A stretch of DNA of 42,413 bases from Lonepinella koalarum (GCA_030525745.1 JAUNED010000017.1:1-42413), one strand, 5' to 3'; positions 1 through 9,682 are shown, counted from the stretch's first letter. The notes: a model not told the origin generated them from the letters alone. Numbers and translations are program-made.

Positions 1-1139
<1,139 letters not shown>

Positions 1140-1165
1140 TAGATATTATTTGAAATGAATCAAAG

Positions 1166-1189
1166 AAGGGAGCTTAAGCTCCCTTTTTT
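1166..1189 (+). terminator. Rho-independent terminator of tuf
   Basis: Arms AAGGGAGC and GCTCCCTT around a TTAA loop, followed by a run of T, 27 bases after the tuf stop codon. Confidence 0.95.
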
Positions 1190-1244
1190 ATCAATTCTCA
1201 TCAATTTTTGACCGCACTTTATAGAAAATACACCTAAATCTCGC

Positions 1245-1250
1245 TATAAT
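1245..1250 (+). promoter_or_regulatory. Candidate -10 box of the ppa promoter
   Basis: A perfect TATAAT lies 42 bases before the ppa start. No good -35 hexamer is seen at 16-18 bases, so only the -10 element is supported. Confidence 0.5.
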
Positions 1251-1291
1251 CAGTGAGAATTTTTGATTAACTCAATTAAAAGGAATGTAAA

Positions 1292-1819
1292 ATGGGTTTA
1301 GAAATCGTACCGGCAGGAAAAGAATTGCCTGATGATATTTATGTTGTAATTGAAATTCCGGCAAACGCCGATCCAATTAAATATGAAGTAGATAAAGAAA
1401 CGGGAGCATTGTTCGTGGATCGTTTCATGGCAACAGCAATGTTCTATCCGGCGAACTATGGTTATGTAAATAATACCTTATCTTCTGATGGTGATCCCGT
1501 TGATGTTTTAGTCCCTACACCATATCCGTTACAACCGGGTTCAGTGATTCGTTGTCGCCCAGTTGGTGTGTTGAAAATGACTGATGAGGCTGGTGGTGAT
1601 GCTAAAGTTGTGGCAGTTCCACATACAAAATTAACTAAAGAATATGATCACATTAAAGATGTTGGGGATTTGCCGGCCTTGTTGAAAGCACAAATTCAAC
1701 ATTTTTTTGAAAGTTATAAAGCGTTGGAACCTGGAAAATGGGTTAAAGTGGAAGGCTGGGGGGATGTAAATGAAGCTCGCCAAGAGATTTTAGAATCGTT
1801 TGAACGCGCCAAAAAATAG
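1292..1819 (+). CDS. ppa: Inorganic pyrophosphatase (family I)
   Basis: Cytoplasmic enzyme that hydrolyses pyrophosphate to two phosphates, pulling nucleic acid synthesis and other PPi-releasing reactions forward. At 175 aa it matches the E. coli enzyme (about 176). The metal-binding family signature DGDPVDVLV is present, with Asp66, Asp68 and Asp71 as the expected Mg ligands. The start ATG follows an AAAGGA ribosome site. It appears monocistronic: tuf is closed by a terminator upstream, and a second hairpin terminator lies just after this stop codon. Nothing is odd in length or composition. Confidence 0.98.
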   Translation: MGLEIVPAGKELPDDIYVVIEIPANADPIKYEVDKETGALFVDRFMATAMFYPANYGYVNNTLSSDGDPVDVLVPTPYPLQPGSVIRCRPVGVLKMTDEAGGDAKVVAVPHTKLTKEYDHIKDVGDLPALLKAQIQHFFESYKALEPGKWVKVEGWGDVNEARQEILESFERAKK

Positions 1820-1834
1820 GTTTTTATTATTGTT

Positions 1835-1862
1835 GCCGTCCGTATTTCTGACGGCTTTTTTT
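1835..1862 (+). terminator. Rho-independent terminator of ppa
   Basis: GCCGTC and GACGGC arms around a 9-base loop, followed by seven T. It sits only 12 bases before the start codon of the next gene, so that gene needs its own promoter or readthrough. Confidence 0.9.
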
Positions 1863-1873
1863 CGAGGAATAGA

Positions 1874-2620
1874 ATGGCATTTAAGAAAAAATTTATAGTT
1901 TCTGTTATGGGGCTATTTCTTTTGGGTTGTGCTACTACAGCTGAAATAAATCAGCAAGCAGAAGGGCAATATGAGCAAGTTTTAAAAGAAGCTCGTAGCA
2001 AAGGTGTCTTAGATAATAATTCTGCTACAGCACAGCGAGTACAAAAAGTATTCCGCACAATGCTCCCCTATGCTGATCGTGAAAATCAAACCGGTACTAA
2101 ATTTAATTGGCAAATTGCGGTTGTTCGTAGCAATGAATTGAATGCTTGGGCTATGCCAGGTGGAAAAATGATGTTCTACACGGGTTTAGTGGAAAAATTA
2201 CAACTTAATGACGATGAAATTGCCGTTGTGATGGGGCATGAAATGGCACATGCCTTAAAAGAACATGGTAAATCCACTCGTAATGTGGGTATTGCTACTT
2301 CCATCATCGGTGTAGTGGCGGATATTGGTTTGACTGTCGCATTAGGATCAAATTCTCGAGGTGTAGCAAGTGATGCACTTAACTTAGTGGCAATGAAACC
2401 TTATTCTCGAAGTAATGAAACGGAAGCAGATGAAGTTGGTTTATTCTTAATGGCAAAATCAGGTTACAATCCTCAATACGCCCCTAAATTATGGCAAAAA
2501 ATGCAAGCGCAAGGTGGTAGTAAAGTTGCAAGCATTTTTTCTACTCATCCAAGCGATGAGGCTCGCCAAGAAAACTTACAGCGTTTAATGCCGGAAGCAA
2601 TGAAATATTATCAAAAATAA
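1874..2620 (+). CDS. loiP: M48-family metalloprotease lipoprotein (LoiP/YggG-like)
   Basis: A 248-aa zinc protease predicted to be lipid-anchored. The signal peptide ends in a lipobox LLGC with Cys19 as the lipidated residue. The active site HEMAH is at residues 122-126, and a downstream E-x3-D (Glu182 to Asp186) fits the third zinc ligand of M48 enzymes. A short hydrophobic stretch lies at about 138-158. E. coli LoiP/YggG (about 252 aa) has the same layout and cleaves outer-membrane or misfolded proteins; the exact substrate here is unknown. RBS GAGGAA lies close to the ATG. It sits between ppa and convergent radC, apparently as a single gene. The gene symbol is by similarity. Confidence 0.85.
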   Translation: MAFKKKFIVSVMGLFLLGCATTAEINQQAEGQYEQVLKEARSKGVLDNNSATAQRVQKVFRTMLPYADRENQTGTKFNWQIAVVRSNELNAWAMPGGKMMFYTGLVEKLQLNDDEIAVVMGHEMAHALKEHGKSTRNVGIATSIIGVVADIGLTVALGSNSRGVASDALNLVAMKPYSRSNETEADEVGLFLMAKSGYNPQYAPKLWQKMQAQGGSKVASIFSTHPSDEARQENLQRLMPEAMKYYQK

Positions 2621-2624
2621 TTTT

Positions 2625-2657
2625 ATTAATCAGTGGGATAAGTTCTCACTGATTAAT
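2625..2657. terminator. Convergent stem-loop between loiP and radC
   Basis: Perfect 11-bp arms ATTAATCAGTG and CACTGATTAAT with an 11-base loop, centred between two genes that end facing each other. No long T-run on either side, so it may work weakly or mainly protect 3' ends. Confidence 0.5.
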
Positions 2658-2663
2658 AGATGT

Positions 2664-3329
2664 TTAAATCCAGCCTTTTTCTGCAAATGAAAAATAACCT
2701 CCCTTTCCTATAATAAAATGGTCCAAAATACGGATTTCCATTAATTCAGCAGCTTGTTGAATTTTTTGTGTCATTTTTTTATCAGCAAGACTCGGAGTAG
2801 CAACACCAGAGGGATGGTTATGAGCTAAAATCAGTGCAGCGGCATTGCAGTATAAAGCAGTTTTGATGATTTCTCTAGGATACACATTGGCCGTGTTAAT
2901 TGTTCCTAAAAACATTTCTTCTTGTTTGATGAGTCTGTGTTGATTATCCAAGAATAACACCATAAAAATTTCCCGTTCTCGCATAGCTAATTCAGTTTGT
3001 AGATAAAATTTCGTCGTTTGCAGATTGGTGAATTCTTGTCGTTGTTTTAGTTCTTCAGATAAATAACGTTTAGTCATTTCCGTACAAGCTTGAAGTTGGA
3101 TAAATTGGGTAATACCAATACCTTTAAATGCGCAAAATTTTTTACGATCAGCCGAAATTAAATGATGCAATGAGCCAAAATGTTGTAGTACTGCATTGGA
3201 AAGTTGCATGACCGGGCAATTTTTAATACCGGTCCTCAGAAAAATAGCTAATAACTCCTGATCTGACAGTGATTTAGCACCGAATTGCAGTAATTTTTCT
3301 CGAGGCATTAAATGTTCTTCAATATGCAT
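2664..3329 (-). CDS. radC: RadC/JAB-domain protein
   Basis: RadC-family protein of 221 aa with an N-terminal helix-hairpin-helix-like part (KSLSDQELLAIFLRTG, near residue 19) and a C-terminal JAB/MPN domain. The metal-binding motif H-N-H-P-S-G followed by Asp about eight residues later is intact (AHNHPSG, ADKK). The family was named for a supposed DNA repair role, but that assignment was withdrawn in E. coli and the true function is unsettled. Two starts are possible: the ATG used here and an in-frame ATG seven codons later (MPREKL). It is transcribed away from coaBC across a shared 166-base intergenic region that holds a Hin-type uptake signal at 3355. Confidence 0.93.
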   Translation of the reverse strand: MHIEEHLMPREKLLQFGAKSLSDQELLAIFLRTGIKNCPVMQLSNAVLQHFGSLHHLISADRKKFCAFKGIGITQFIQLQACTEMTKRYLSEELKQRQEFTNLQTTKFYLQTELAMREREIFMVLFLDNQHRLIKQEEMFLGTINTANVYPREIIKTALYCNAAALILAHNHPSGVATPSLADKKMTQKIQQAAELMEIRILDHFIIGKGGYFSFAEKGWI

Positions 3330-3495
3330 AAAATCTCAAAATAAGAAAAAAGCGACCGCACTTTAACGCTAATTTTTATTCAAGAGGAGTAAATATCTGT
3401 CATTTTGGAATGAAGATCGCAAAATTTAAATGTTTTCTTCATAGAATTTAAAGTAAAATGACGTTATTGTGATTAATGACTAACACCTTTTTAAC

Positions 3496-4704
3496 ATGCA
3501 AGAACTTCAAGGTAAACGTATTGTTGTAGGCATTACCGGTGGGATTGCAGCCTACAAAACCATTGAATTTATCCGCCTACTGAAAAAAGCTGATGCAGAA
3601 GTTTGCGTGGTGCTGACCCCTGCAGCAGAAGCCTTTGTAACGCCTTTAACCTTACAGGCGATTTCCGGCAATGCGGTTTCCACCTCGTTGCTTGACCCAC
3701 AAGCCGAGCTGGCGATGGGGCATATTGAGTTAGCAAAATGGGCGGATTTAGTGGTAATTGCGCCAGCTTCAGCGGATTTTATTGCCCGCCTGCGTATAGG
3801 AATGGGCAACGACTTACTTTCCACTCTTTGCCTTGCGACTGCAAGCTCGATTTTGCTTGCACCGGCAATGAATCAACAAATGTATAAACAGATTGCGGTA
3901 CAAGAAAATCTGTCCGTTTTAGTCAATCGTGGTGTTCAGCTCATCGGTCCGAATAATGGCTTCCAAGCCTGTGGTGATGTGGGGGCAGGCAGAATGTCTG
4001 AGCCTGAAGAAATTTACCAAGCGGTGTTGGCTCATTTCTCCAACAATCAAGATTTACAGGGCTTAAATGTAACCATTACCGCCGGTCCGACCCGTGAGGC
4101 GATTGACCCTGTGCGTTATATCAGCAACCACAGCTCCGGCAAAATGGGTTATGCGATTGCCAACGCCTTTGCCGAACGTGGGGCAAAGGTTACGTTGATT
4201 AGTGGCCCGGTGAATTTGCCGACACCGAAAAATGTGGAACGAATTAATGTGGAATCTGCGGTTGAGATGGAGCAACAAGCGGTCAAATTTGCTCAAAAAT
4301 CTGCGATTTTTATCGGCTGTGCTGCGGTTGCCGATTACCGAATGGCGGCAGTCTCTGACCAAAAAATTAAGAAAACCGATGCCAATGATGAACTCACGCT
4401 AAAATTGGTAAAAAACCCTGATATTATCGCTAACGTCGCCCATCTTACCGAAAATCGCCCCTTTGTGGTTGGTTTTGCCGCAGAAACACAAAATGTGGCG
4501 GAATATGCCAAATCGAAACTTGAACGAAAAAATCTAGATATGATTTGTGCGAATGATGTCTCGGGCGGGCAAGTGTTCGGGCAAGATCACAGCTCGCTTC
4601 ATCTCTTTTGGAAAAACGGCGAGAAAAAATTACCGCTTGCGGATAAAGGAAAGTTGGCGGAGAGTTTGGTACAGGAAATTGTTGAGCAATTTCAAGCAAA
4701 ATAG
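3496..4704 (+). CDS. coaBC: Bifunctional phosphopantothenoylcysteine decarboxylase / phosphopantothenate-cysteine ligase
   Basis: Two consecutive steps of coenzyme A synthesis in one 402-aa cytoplasmic flavoprotein. The N-terminal CoaC part carries [10 protein letters not shown] near the start, the flavin-binding [11 protein letters not shown] region, PAMN, and a CGDVGAGRM loop containing the catalytic Cys. The C-terminal CoaB part begins at about residue 190 with [13 protein letters not shown] and NHSSGKMG. The start ATG lacks a convincing Shine-Dalgarno sequence, and an in-frame stop 15 bases upstream excludes a longer form. Composition differs from its neighbours: 36 of 60 bases at 3661-3720 are G or C. 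It carries an exact Apl-type uptake signal and no Hin-type one, which points to replacement by recombination. Confidence 0.97.
   Translation: MQELQGKRIVVGITGGIAAYKTIEFIRLLKKADAEVCVVLTPAAEAFVTPLTLQAISGNAVSTSLLDPQAELAMGHIELAKWADLVVIAPASADFIARLRIGMGNDLLSTLCLATASSILLAPAMNQQMYKQIAVQENLSVLVNRGVQLIGPNNGFQACGDVGAGRMSEPEEIYQAVLAHFSNNQDLQGLNVTITAGPTREAIDPVRYISNHSSGKMGYAIANAFAERGAKVTLISGPVNLPTPKNVERINVESAVEMEQQAVKFAQKSAIFIGCAAVADYRMAAVSDQKIKKTDANDELTLKLVKNPDIIANVAHLTENRPFVVGFAAETQNVAEYAKSKLERKNLDMICANDVSGGQVFGQDHSSLHLFWKNGEKKLPLADKGKLAESLVQEIVEQFQAK
4275..4283 (+). repeat. Apl-type DNA uptake signal (exact)
   Basis: ACAAGCGGT followed by CAAATTT, matching the core and AT-rich flank known for the Actinobacillus pleuropneumoniae/Mannheimia branch, inside coaBC. 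One-mismatch copies lie at 4017-4025, 4632-4640, 5310-5318 and 6708-6716. Confidence 0.8.
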
Positions 4705-4713
4705 GACACAAAA

Positions 4714-5310
4714 ATGCAATTAAATTACGAATTAACCCCCGACAGTTATATTAAAGGACTACAGCAAGCTAATCTCATTTTTAGCAAACGAACTTGGCAG
4801 TCTCACCTTATTCGTGCTCTGCTCAGTTTTCCATTCATCTGTTTTATTCTTTGGTGGTGGTTCACGTTTTTTGAGCAACAAAATGCGATATTGGAAATGC
4901 TTGGTAGTTGTTATGAATTGCTCGATGAGTTTCTCAATGACGTTCAACAAACCAATCGTTGGTTAGCGATCTCTACGATCATGTTGGTGATTGTTGCCAT
5001 TGTTAAGCCGTATATTAAGAGGGCACTGCGTTGGAGCAAAGCCTTCGGGCATTATTCGCCTATGCTGATGAATAATCGGATTGAACTGCGTGAGAAAGAG
5101 CTGTTTCACCAAAGTGATATGGGCTCAACACTCAGTTTTTACGAGAAACTCTATGCCGTTGAACAGAGCAAAGATTTTGTGCTGATCTTTTTTGATAGAG
5201 GTGCGGTCAGCCACGTTATTCCGAAAAGCGCTTTTACAGATCAGGCTCAGGCGGATGAGTTTGTAGCGATAATTCGCCACAAAATGTCGCAAAAAACTGT
5301 GGAAAAATAA
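4714..5310 (+). CDS. Membrane protein with YcxB-like C-terminal region
   Basis: A 198-aa protein of unknown function. Two hydrophobic segments are visible, at about residues 29-50 (rich in Phe and Trp, FILWWWF) and 80-100. A soluble tail follows (NNRIELREKELFHQSDMG, later VIPKSAFTDQAQADEFV) that resembles the YcxB-like C-terminal domain of Firmicute and Pasteurellaceae membrane proteins. The start has RBS AGGAC, nine bases after the coaBC stop, so it is probably co-transcribed with coaBC. It lies in the block with Apl-type uptake signals and is absent, as I recall, from the H. influenzae Rd coaBC-dut junction. The family call is tentative; no catalytic motif is seen. Confidence 0.7.
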   Translation: MQLNYELTPDSYIKGLQQANLIFSKRTWQSHLIRALLSFPFICFILWWWFTFFEQQNAILEMLGSCYELLDEFLNDVQQTNRWLAISTIMLVIVAIVKPYIKRALRWSKAFGHYSPMLMNNRIELREKELFHQSDMGSTLSFYEKLYAVEQSKDFVLIFFDRGAVSHVIPKSAFTDQAQADEFVAIIRHKMSQKTVEK

Positions 5311-5371
5311 CCGCTTGCAAACGGTCAAAAACCACCAAAATTTGCAAATTGAATAAAAGATGGAGCTTCAA

Positions 5372-5923
5372 ATGGCTAAAAAATTTTGATAATTTTAGGG
5401 GTTATTTTTGTCTTGGTAGCACTTACGGTGATGGTATTTTTCCACCTGCTTGGACAAAGTTTGGGGAAAGCTGATCCAACACCGAAATTTATTACCACTG
5501 AGTCTATGAAAGCCAAACATCTGCCATTACCTGTGGAAACGACAATTTTCTACGATGGTAATAAAACAAGGGCAAAATATAAGCAGGAAAAGCCGTTAAA
5601 AGAGAGTACGATTACAAGTATCCATTTATCTGGGCGAAGTGCCCGTAACAGACTTCTCGGATTACAATACGCATCTGGTTATCCGCCCAATTTGGGATGC
5701 GGAAATTAAACCAAACCACCGCTTTTTTGAGCTGTGGCGTGAATGTAATTATGATCTTGCCTTTCGTGTGAAAGATAACGCAAGTTGGCAGTTTAACCCT
5801 CAAAATTTTGAGGTTTCACCTCAATTTGGCTGTGGCTTTAATGAAAATTTTAAGGCTGGCTCGCCGAAAATGCAGGAAATGATCAAAGCCTGGCAACATT
5901 TGCAAAAAACAGCAGAAAAGTAA
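5372..5923 (+). pseudogene. Unknown membrane-anchored protein, broken by two frameshifts
   Basis: Not a recognised family. The natural start is the ATG at 5372 behind RBS GATGGAG, but it reads MAKKF and stops at TGA 5387. Adding one base in the A6T4 tract (5378-5387) restores MAKK, then ILIILGVIFV and an N-terminal membrane helix. A second shift lies near 5632-5634, where removing one G of GGG joins TSIHLSG to EVPVTDFSDYN and the frame continues to the stop at 5923. The two indels cancel exactly, giving about 183 codons: a membrane anchor plus a soluble domain. The two open fragments are 5386-5709 and about 5600-5923. Either the gene is decaying or these are homopolymer sequencing errors. Confidence 0.75.
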
Positions 5924-5931
5924 CCGCTTGT
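5923..5931 (-). repeat. Apl-type DNA uptake signal (exact)
   Basis: ACCGCTTGT, the reverse complement of ACAAGCGGT, overlapping the stop codon of the frameshifted gene. Confidence 0.75.
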
Positions 5932-5947
5932 ATAAGGAATATCATCG

Positions 5948-6691
5948 ATGAAAAAAATCATCAGCATTTCGCTACTTATGCTTTCATCAACCGGAATTGC
6001 GAATAGTTCGATTAAAGCACAAACAATGAAATTGGTGGATAATGAGGCGAAAAGGCTGGAGCTTTGCCGCCAGTTACCGAAATGTGAAGATTTAGTGAGG
6101 TTATACCAAGCAGCAAATGGCGACCTCTATTTGAGCGATGGCACGCCTCAATTAGCCTTTTTCCCGAAAAGTAATGGTTATAAACTGAAAAATCATTGGG
6201 ATTTTTCCAATTATCAACATCGGGCAGGTAATTTTGATGAGCTGGAAGCAGAACCCTATTATAGCATTGCTCCGGCACTTTATCCTTTGGCAGAAGGGAA
6301 ATGGGCGATTGCGTTAGAGAAAGTATGGTCTGAAATGTATTCGGGCGGTTCTCGTAGTGCCAGTTTTGCCGATTTCTTGCAAATCAATGAGGACAACAGT
6401 TACCAACTGGCATTACAAGCCATTTACTTTTATGAAGGCGAGATGATTAAAGCCTGCTTTAGTGAAGAAGATGTGCAAAAATTACACCAATGCCACGATA
6501 CAGCAGATACCATTTTAAAAATTCGCTATCAAGATGTCGGCAAACCTTACTATCAATGGCATTTAACCTATACGCAAACAGAGCAACATTCTACGGACAA
6601 AAAACCGCGTAAGCTCAAAGAGTGGACAAACACCGTAATGCCGTTTGATAAATGTAGCGTGCAAGCATTATGCGATGATGAGAAAGATTAG
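5948..6691 (+). CDS. Unknown secreted (periplasmic) protein
   Basis: A 247-aa protein that I do not recognise. The first ~18 residues (MKKIISISLLMLSSTGIA) look like a Sec signal peptide, so the mature protein should be periplasmic. It has several Cys that could form disulfides (CRQLPKC near the start of the mature part, KCSVQALC near the C-terminus) and many aromatic residues, but no catalytic motif I can name. RBS AAGGA precedes the ATG. It follows the broken gene by 24 bases and precedes dut by 59 bases, within the Apl-dialect block. Function unknown; it may belong with the two preceding membrane proteins as an envelope unit, but this is inference from order only. Confidence 0.75.
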   Translation: MKKIISISLLMLSSTGIANSSIKAQTMKLVDNEAKRLELCRQLPKCEDLVRLYQAANGDLYLSDGTPQLAFFPKSNGYKLKNHWDFSNYQHRAGNFDELEAEPYYSIAPALYPLAEGKWAIALEKVWSEMYSGGSRSASFADFLQINEDNSYQLALQAIYFYEGEMIKACFSEEDVQKLHQCHDTADTILKIRYQDVGKPYYQWHLTYTQTEQHSTDKKPRKLKEWTNTVMPFDKCSVQALCDDEKD

Positions 6692-6750
6692 AAAATTTGC
6701 TTTTATCGCAAGCGGTCAAAAATGAATAAAATTTTACAAAAGGACAAACA

Positions 6751-7206
6751 ATGAAACAGATCGATTTAAAAATTTTAGACAGCCGAATAGGCAATGAATT
6801 TCCTCTCCCAACCTATGCGACCGAAGGTTCGGCAGGCTTGGATTTGCGAGCCTTAATCAACGAGCCGATGACGGTAAAAGCAGGGGAAACTGTTTTGATC
6901 CCGACAGGGATTTCAATTTATATTGCCGATCCAAACTTAGCCGCAGTGATCTTACCTCGATCAGGTTTAGGGCATAAAAACGGGATCGTGTTAGGCAACT
7001 TGGTGGGCTTGATCGACAGCGACTATCAAGGTCCGCTAATGGTTTCGCTTTGGAATAGAAGCCAAGACGATTTTACCGTCAATGTGGGCGACCGTATCGC
7101 TCAGTTGGTTTTTGTGCCGGTGGTGCAGGCAAGTTTTAACATTGTACAAGAGTTTGAGCAGACCGACCGTGGTGAAGGCGGTTTTGGGCATTCGGGTAAA
7201 GAATAA
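6751..7206 (+). CDS. dut: dUTP diphosphatase (dUTPase)
   Basis: Converts dUTP to dUMP and PPi, keeping uracil out of DNA and supplying dUMP for thymidylate synthesis. All five trimeric dUTPase motifs are present in the 151 residues: [33 protein letters not shown] and the C-terminal GEGGFGHSG that closes over the active site. A clear AAAGGA ribosome site precedes the ATG. The stop overlaps the slmA start by one base (TAATG), so dut and slmA should be translationally coupled. The order coaBC, dut, slmA is the usual one in gamma-proteobacteria. Confidence 0.98.
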   Translation: MKQIDLKILDSRIGNEFPLPTYATEGSAGLDLRALINEPMTVKAGETVLIPTGISIYIADPNLAAVILPRSGLGHKNGIVLGNLVGLIDSDYQGPLMVSLWNRSQDDFTVNVGDRIAQLVFVPVVQASFNIVQEFEQTDRGEGGFGHSGKE

Positions 7207-7856
7207 TGGCAGAGCAACTTTCTATTGATAATATTGAACCTGCACCGGCTAAAAGTGCGGTCAAAATTGAGAAAAGAACAGTAAAAGAACGTCGCCAGCA
7301 AGTGCTAACAGTCTTGACGCATATGCTACATTCAGAGCGTGGCATGGAACGTATGACAACAGCACGTTTAGCACAGGAGGTGGGTGTCTCCGAAGCTGCG
7401 TTATATCGCTATTTCCCGAGTAAAACAAAGATGTTTGAGGCTTTGATCGACAATATCGAAGCAAATTTATTTACTCGTATAGATCACTCCAGCCAATTGG
7501 AAAGTGATACACTCAACCGTATACGTGATATATTACAAATGATTTTTGATTTTGCCCGAAAAAATCCCGGGGCGACACGTATTTTGACCGGACATGCGCT
7601 AATGTTTGAGGAAGCTAAATTACAGGCACGTGTAGGACAATTTTTTGATCGTTTGGAAATGAAATTATTTAACATTTTGCAAATGTATAAAAAACGTGAA
7701 GGTCGTTCATTCAGTGTTGATGAACGTATTTTAGCGGGGCATTTGGTTACCCTTTGTGAAGGCCAGTTTATGCGTTATGTGCGTACTAATTTCCGTTATT
7801 CTGCCAGCCAAAATTTTGAACAGCAATGGCAATTAATTTCCGCTTTCCTTGAGTAG
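7206..7856 (+). CDS. slmA: Nucleoid occlusion factor SlmA (TetR family)
   Basis: DNA-binding inhibitor of FtsZ assembly that blocks septum formation over the nucleoid. The 216-aa protein has an N-terminal TetR helix-turn-helix at about residues 50-80 ([24 protein letters not shown]). The remainder is the helical dimer and FtsZ-binding domain. It is longer at the N-terminus than E. coli SlmA (198 aa), and part of that extension (KSAVKIEK) is written by a Hin-type uptake signal at 7253. The start shares a base with the dut stop. yheU and crp follow at short spacing, as in H. influenzae. Confidence 0.95.
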   Translation: MAEQLSIDNIEPAPAKSAVKIEKRTVKERRQQVLTVLTHMLHSERGMERMTTARLAQEVGVSEAALYRYFPSKTKMFEALIDNIEANLFTRIDHSSQLESDTLNRIRDILQMIFDFARKNPGATRILTGHALMFEEAKLQARVGQFFDRLEMKLFNILQMYKKREGRSFSVDERILAGHLVTLCEGQFMRYVRTNFRYSASQNFEQQWQLISAFLE

Positions 7857-7862
7857 TAATAT

Positions 7863-8084
7863 ATGATTATTCCGTGGCAATCTTTAGAATCTGATACTTT
7901 ACGTAATATTGTCGAAAGTTTTATTCTGCGTGAAGGTACGGATTATGGTTGGGAAGAATTATCTTTAGCGGAGAAGACCGAGAATTTATTGAATCAAATT
8001 TATGCGGAAAGTGCGGTCATTATTTGGTCAGAATTACACGAAACAATAGATATAAAAAATAAAGCAGAATTCATTAAACCTTAA
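7863..8084 (+). CDS. yheU: YheU family small protein (UPF0270)
   Basis: A 73-aa cytoplasmic protein of unknown function. The N-terminal IPWQSLESDTL, FILREGTDYG and IWSELHETIDI match the conserved blocks of E. coli YheU. It lies 6 bases after slmA and 9 before crp, so it probably shares their transcript. In H. influenzae the equivalent small gene occupies the same place. A Hin-type uptake signal lies within it (8009). Confidence 0.9.
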   Translation: MIIPWQSLESDTLRNIVESFILREGTDYGWEELSLAEKTENLLNQIYAESAVIIWSELHETIDIKNKAEFIKP

Positions 8085-8093
8085 GAGGCATTT

Positions 8094-8762
8094 ATGCAAC
8101 AACCACAGCAAGAACAAACGCCAGCGGCATCTAATGTTGATCCCACATTGGAATGGTTTATTTCCCACTGCCATATTCATAAATATTCGATTAAAAGTAC
8201 GATTATCCATGCCGGTGAAAAGGCAGAAACCTTGTATTATTTGCTAAAAGGTTCACTTGCCGTGATGATTAAAGACGATGATGGCAGAGAAATGATTTTA
8301 TCTTATTTGAATGAAGGGGATTTTTTCGGGGAAGCGGGTTTATTTGAGGAAGGGCAAACACGTTCTGCTTGGGTAAAAGTGAAAACGCCCTGTGAAGTTG
8401 CTGAAATTTCCTATAAAAAATTTCGCCAACTAATGCAAGTGAACCCTGAAATCGTGATGTATTTAACAGCGCAATTGGCACGCCGTTTGAAAAATACCTC
8501 TCGTCAAGTGACTAATTTAGCTTTTTTAGATGTAGCAGGTCGGATCGCCAAAGTTCTATTGAGTTTATGCAAAATGCCTGATGCAATGACTCACCCGGAC
8601 GGAATGCAAATTCGCATTACCCGTCAAGAAATAGGTCAAATGGTGGGCTGTTCTCGAGAAACTGTGGGACGTATTATTAAAATGTTGGAAGATCAAGATC
8701 TGATTGCGGCTCATGGTAAAACTATTGTGGTACATCACAAGGCATTTGCAACCTTAGAATAA
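8094..8762 (+). CDS. crp: cAMP receptor protein (CRP)
   Basis: Global regulator that binds cAMP and activates catabolic genes and, together with Sxy in Pasteurellaceae, the competence regulon. The 222-aa sequence is nearly collinear with E. coli CRP. It has the cyclic-nucleotide domain ([30 protein letters not shown] with the cAMP-contacting Glu, Arg and Ser), the C-helix, and the recognition helix [18 protein letters not shown] near residue 180. The N-terminus is about 13 residues longer than in E. coli and Gln-rich. RBS AGAGG precedes the ATG. It is last in the slmA-yheU-crp run and is closed by a strong terminator made of two facing uptake signals. Confidence 0.98.
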   Translation: MQQPQQEQTPAASNVDPTLEWFISHCHIHKYSIKSTIIHAGEKAETLYYLLKGSLAVMIKDDDGREMILSYLNEGDFFGEAGLFEEGQTRSAWVKVKTPCEVAEISYKKFRQLMQVNPEIVMYLTAQLARRLKNTSRQVTNLAFLDVAGRIAKVLLSLCKMPDAMTHPDGMQIRITRQEIGQMVGCSRETVGRIIKMLEDQDLIAAHGKTIVVHHKAFATLE

Positions 8763-8780
8763 ACTAAAATAAGGATATCA

Positions 8781-8819
8781 GTGCGGTTAAAATTCAACGT
8801 ATTTTAACCGCACTTTTTT
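8781..8819 (+). terminator. Terminator of crp built from paired uptake signals
   Basis: Perfect 13-bp arms GTGCGGTTAAAAT and ATTTTAACCGCAC, 7-base loop, then six T. The right arm contains an exact Hin-type uptake signal (8807-8815); the left one is CAGTGCGGT, off by one base. Confidence 0.95.
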
Positions 8820-8912
8820 ATGCTCAATCGATGAGAATAATTCATTTTATTGAATAGTAAAATCTGATATATTTAGTCAAGTATTCTGTGGGCTGATTTG
8901 GAGGAAATGAAA

Positions 8913-9668
8913 ATGAAAAAAGAGGAAGTCGGACATAATTTTTTAGCTCGGTTGGGTAAAACACGGTTACGTCCGGGGGGGCGTAAAGCGACTGAATGGC
9001 TGATTGCCAATGGTGATTTTAATGCGGAGAAAAAGGTATTGGAAGTGGCTTGTAATATGGGGACCACAGCTATTGGTTTAGCGAAGCAGTTTGGTTGTCA
9101 TATTGATGGCGTGGATTTAGATGAAGCTGCTTTAGAAAAAGCAAGAGCGAATATTGCAGCCAATGGATTACAAGACAAAATACAGGTTCAACGTGCGAAT
9201 GCTATGGTATTACCATTTGAGGATAACAGTTTTGATATCGTGATTAATGAGGCAATGCTGACAATGCTGCCTTTACAGGCAAAATTGAAAGCAGTCGCGG
9301 AATATTATCGTGTACTCAAGCCAAATGGTTTGTTGCTAACTCACGATGTGATGCTAACCACCGATGAGAGTGAAGCTGTTATTCAACAATTGCGTGAGGC
9401 TATTAATATTACTGTCACTCCTTTAACGAAAGCTGGCTGGAAATCCGTTTTTGCACAATCAGGTTTTCGTAATGTGGATACTTTTTCCGGTGATATGACA
9501 TTGCTTTCACCTAAAGGCCTAATTTATGATGAAGGTATTCTCGGTGCAGCCAAAATTATTAAAAATGCACTAAAACCGGAAAATAGAGCCACATTTAAAA
9601 AGATGTTTAAGGTGTTTAATGATCCTCAGAAGAAACTGAATTTTATTGCTGTTTGTAGTCAAAAATAA
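8913..9668 (+). CDS. SAM-dependent class I methyltransferase
   Basis: A 251-aa methyltransferase of unknown substrate. Motif I is VLEVACNMGTTA (near residue 45), followed by an acidic residue after strand 2 (GVDLDEAAL) and the DIVINEAML and YRVLKPNGLLL motifs typical of the UbiE/small-molecule fold. I choose the ATG at 8913 because GGAGG at 8900-8904 is eight bases upstream. The ATG at 8907 is too close to it, and a TTG at 8898 overlaps it. A related gene exists in H. influenzae, so it is core rather than recently acquired. It lies alone between the crp terminator and a bidirectional terminator shared with hldD. Confidence 0.85.
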   Translation: MKKEEVGHNFLARLGKTRLRPGGRKATEWLIANGDFNAEKKVLEVACNMGTTAIGLAKQFGCHIDGVDLDEAALEKARANIAANGLQDKIQVQRANAMVLPFEDNSFDIVINEAMLTMLPLQAKLKAVAEYYRVLKPNGLLLTHDVMLTTDESEAVIQQLREAINITVTPLTKAGWKSVFAQSGFRNVDTFSGDMTLLSPKGLIYDEGILGAAKIIKNALKPENRATFKKMFKVFNDPQKKLNFIAVCSQK

Positions 9669-9682
9669 AGGGAAAACATAAT

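Noticed and set aside
5387-5389. In-frame TGA after MAKKF as a possible selenocysteine codon, given selA/B/C
   Set aside because: TAA and TAG follow within a few codons in the same frame and no SECIS-like hairpin is seen; a one-base deletion explains it better.
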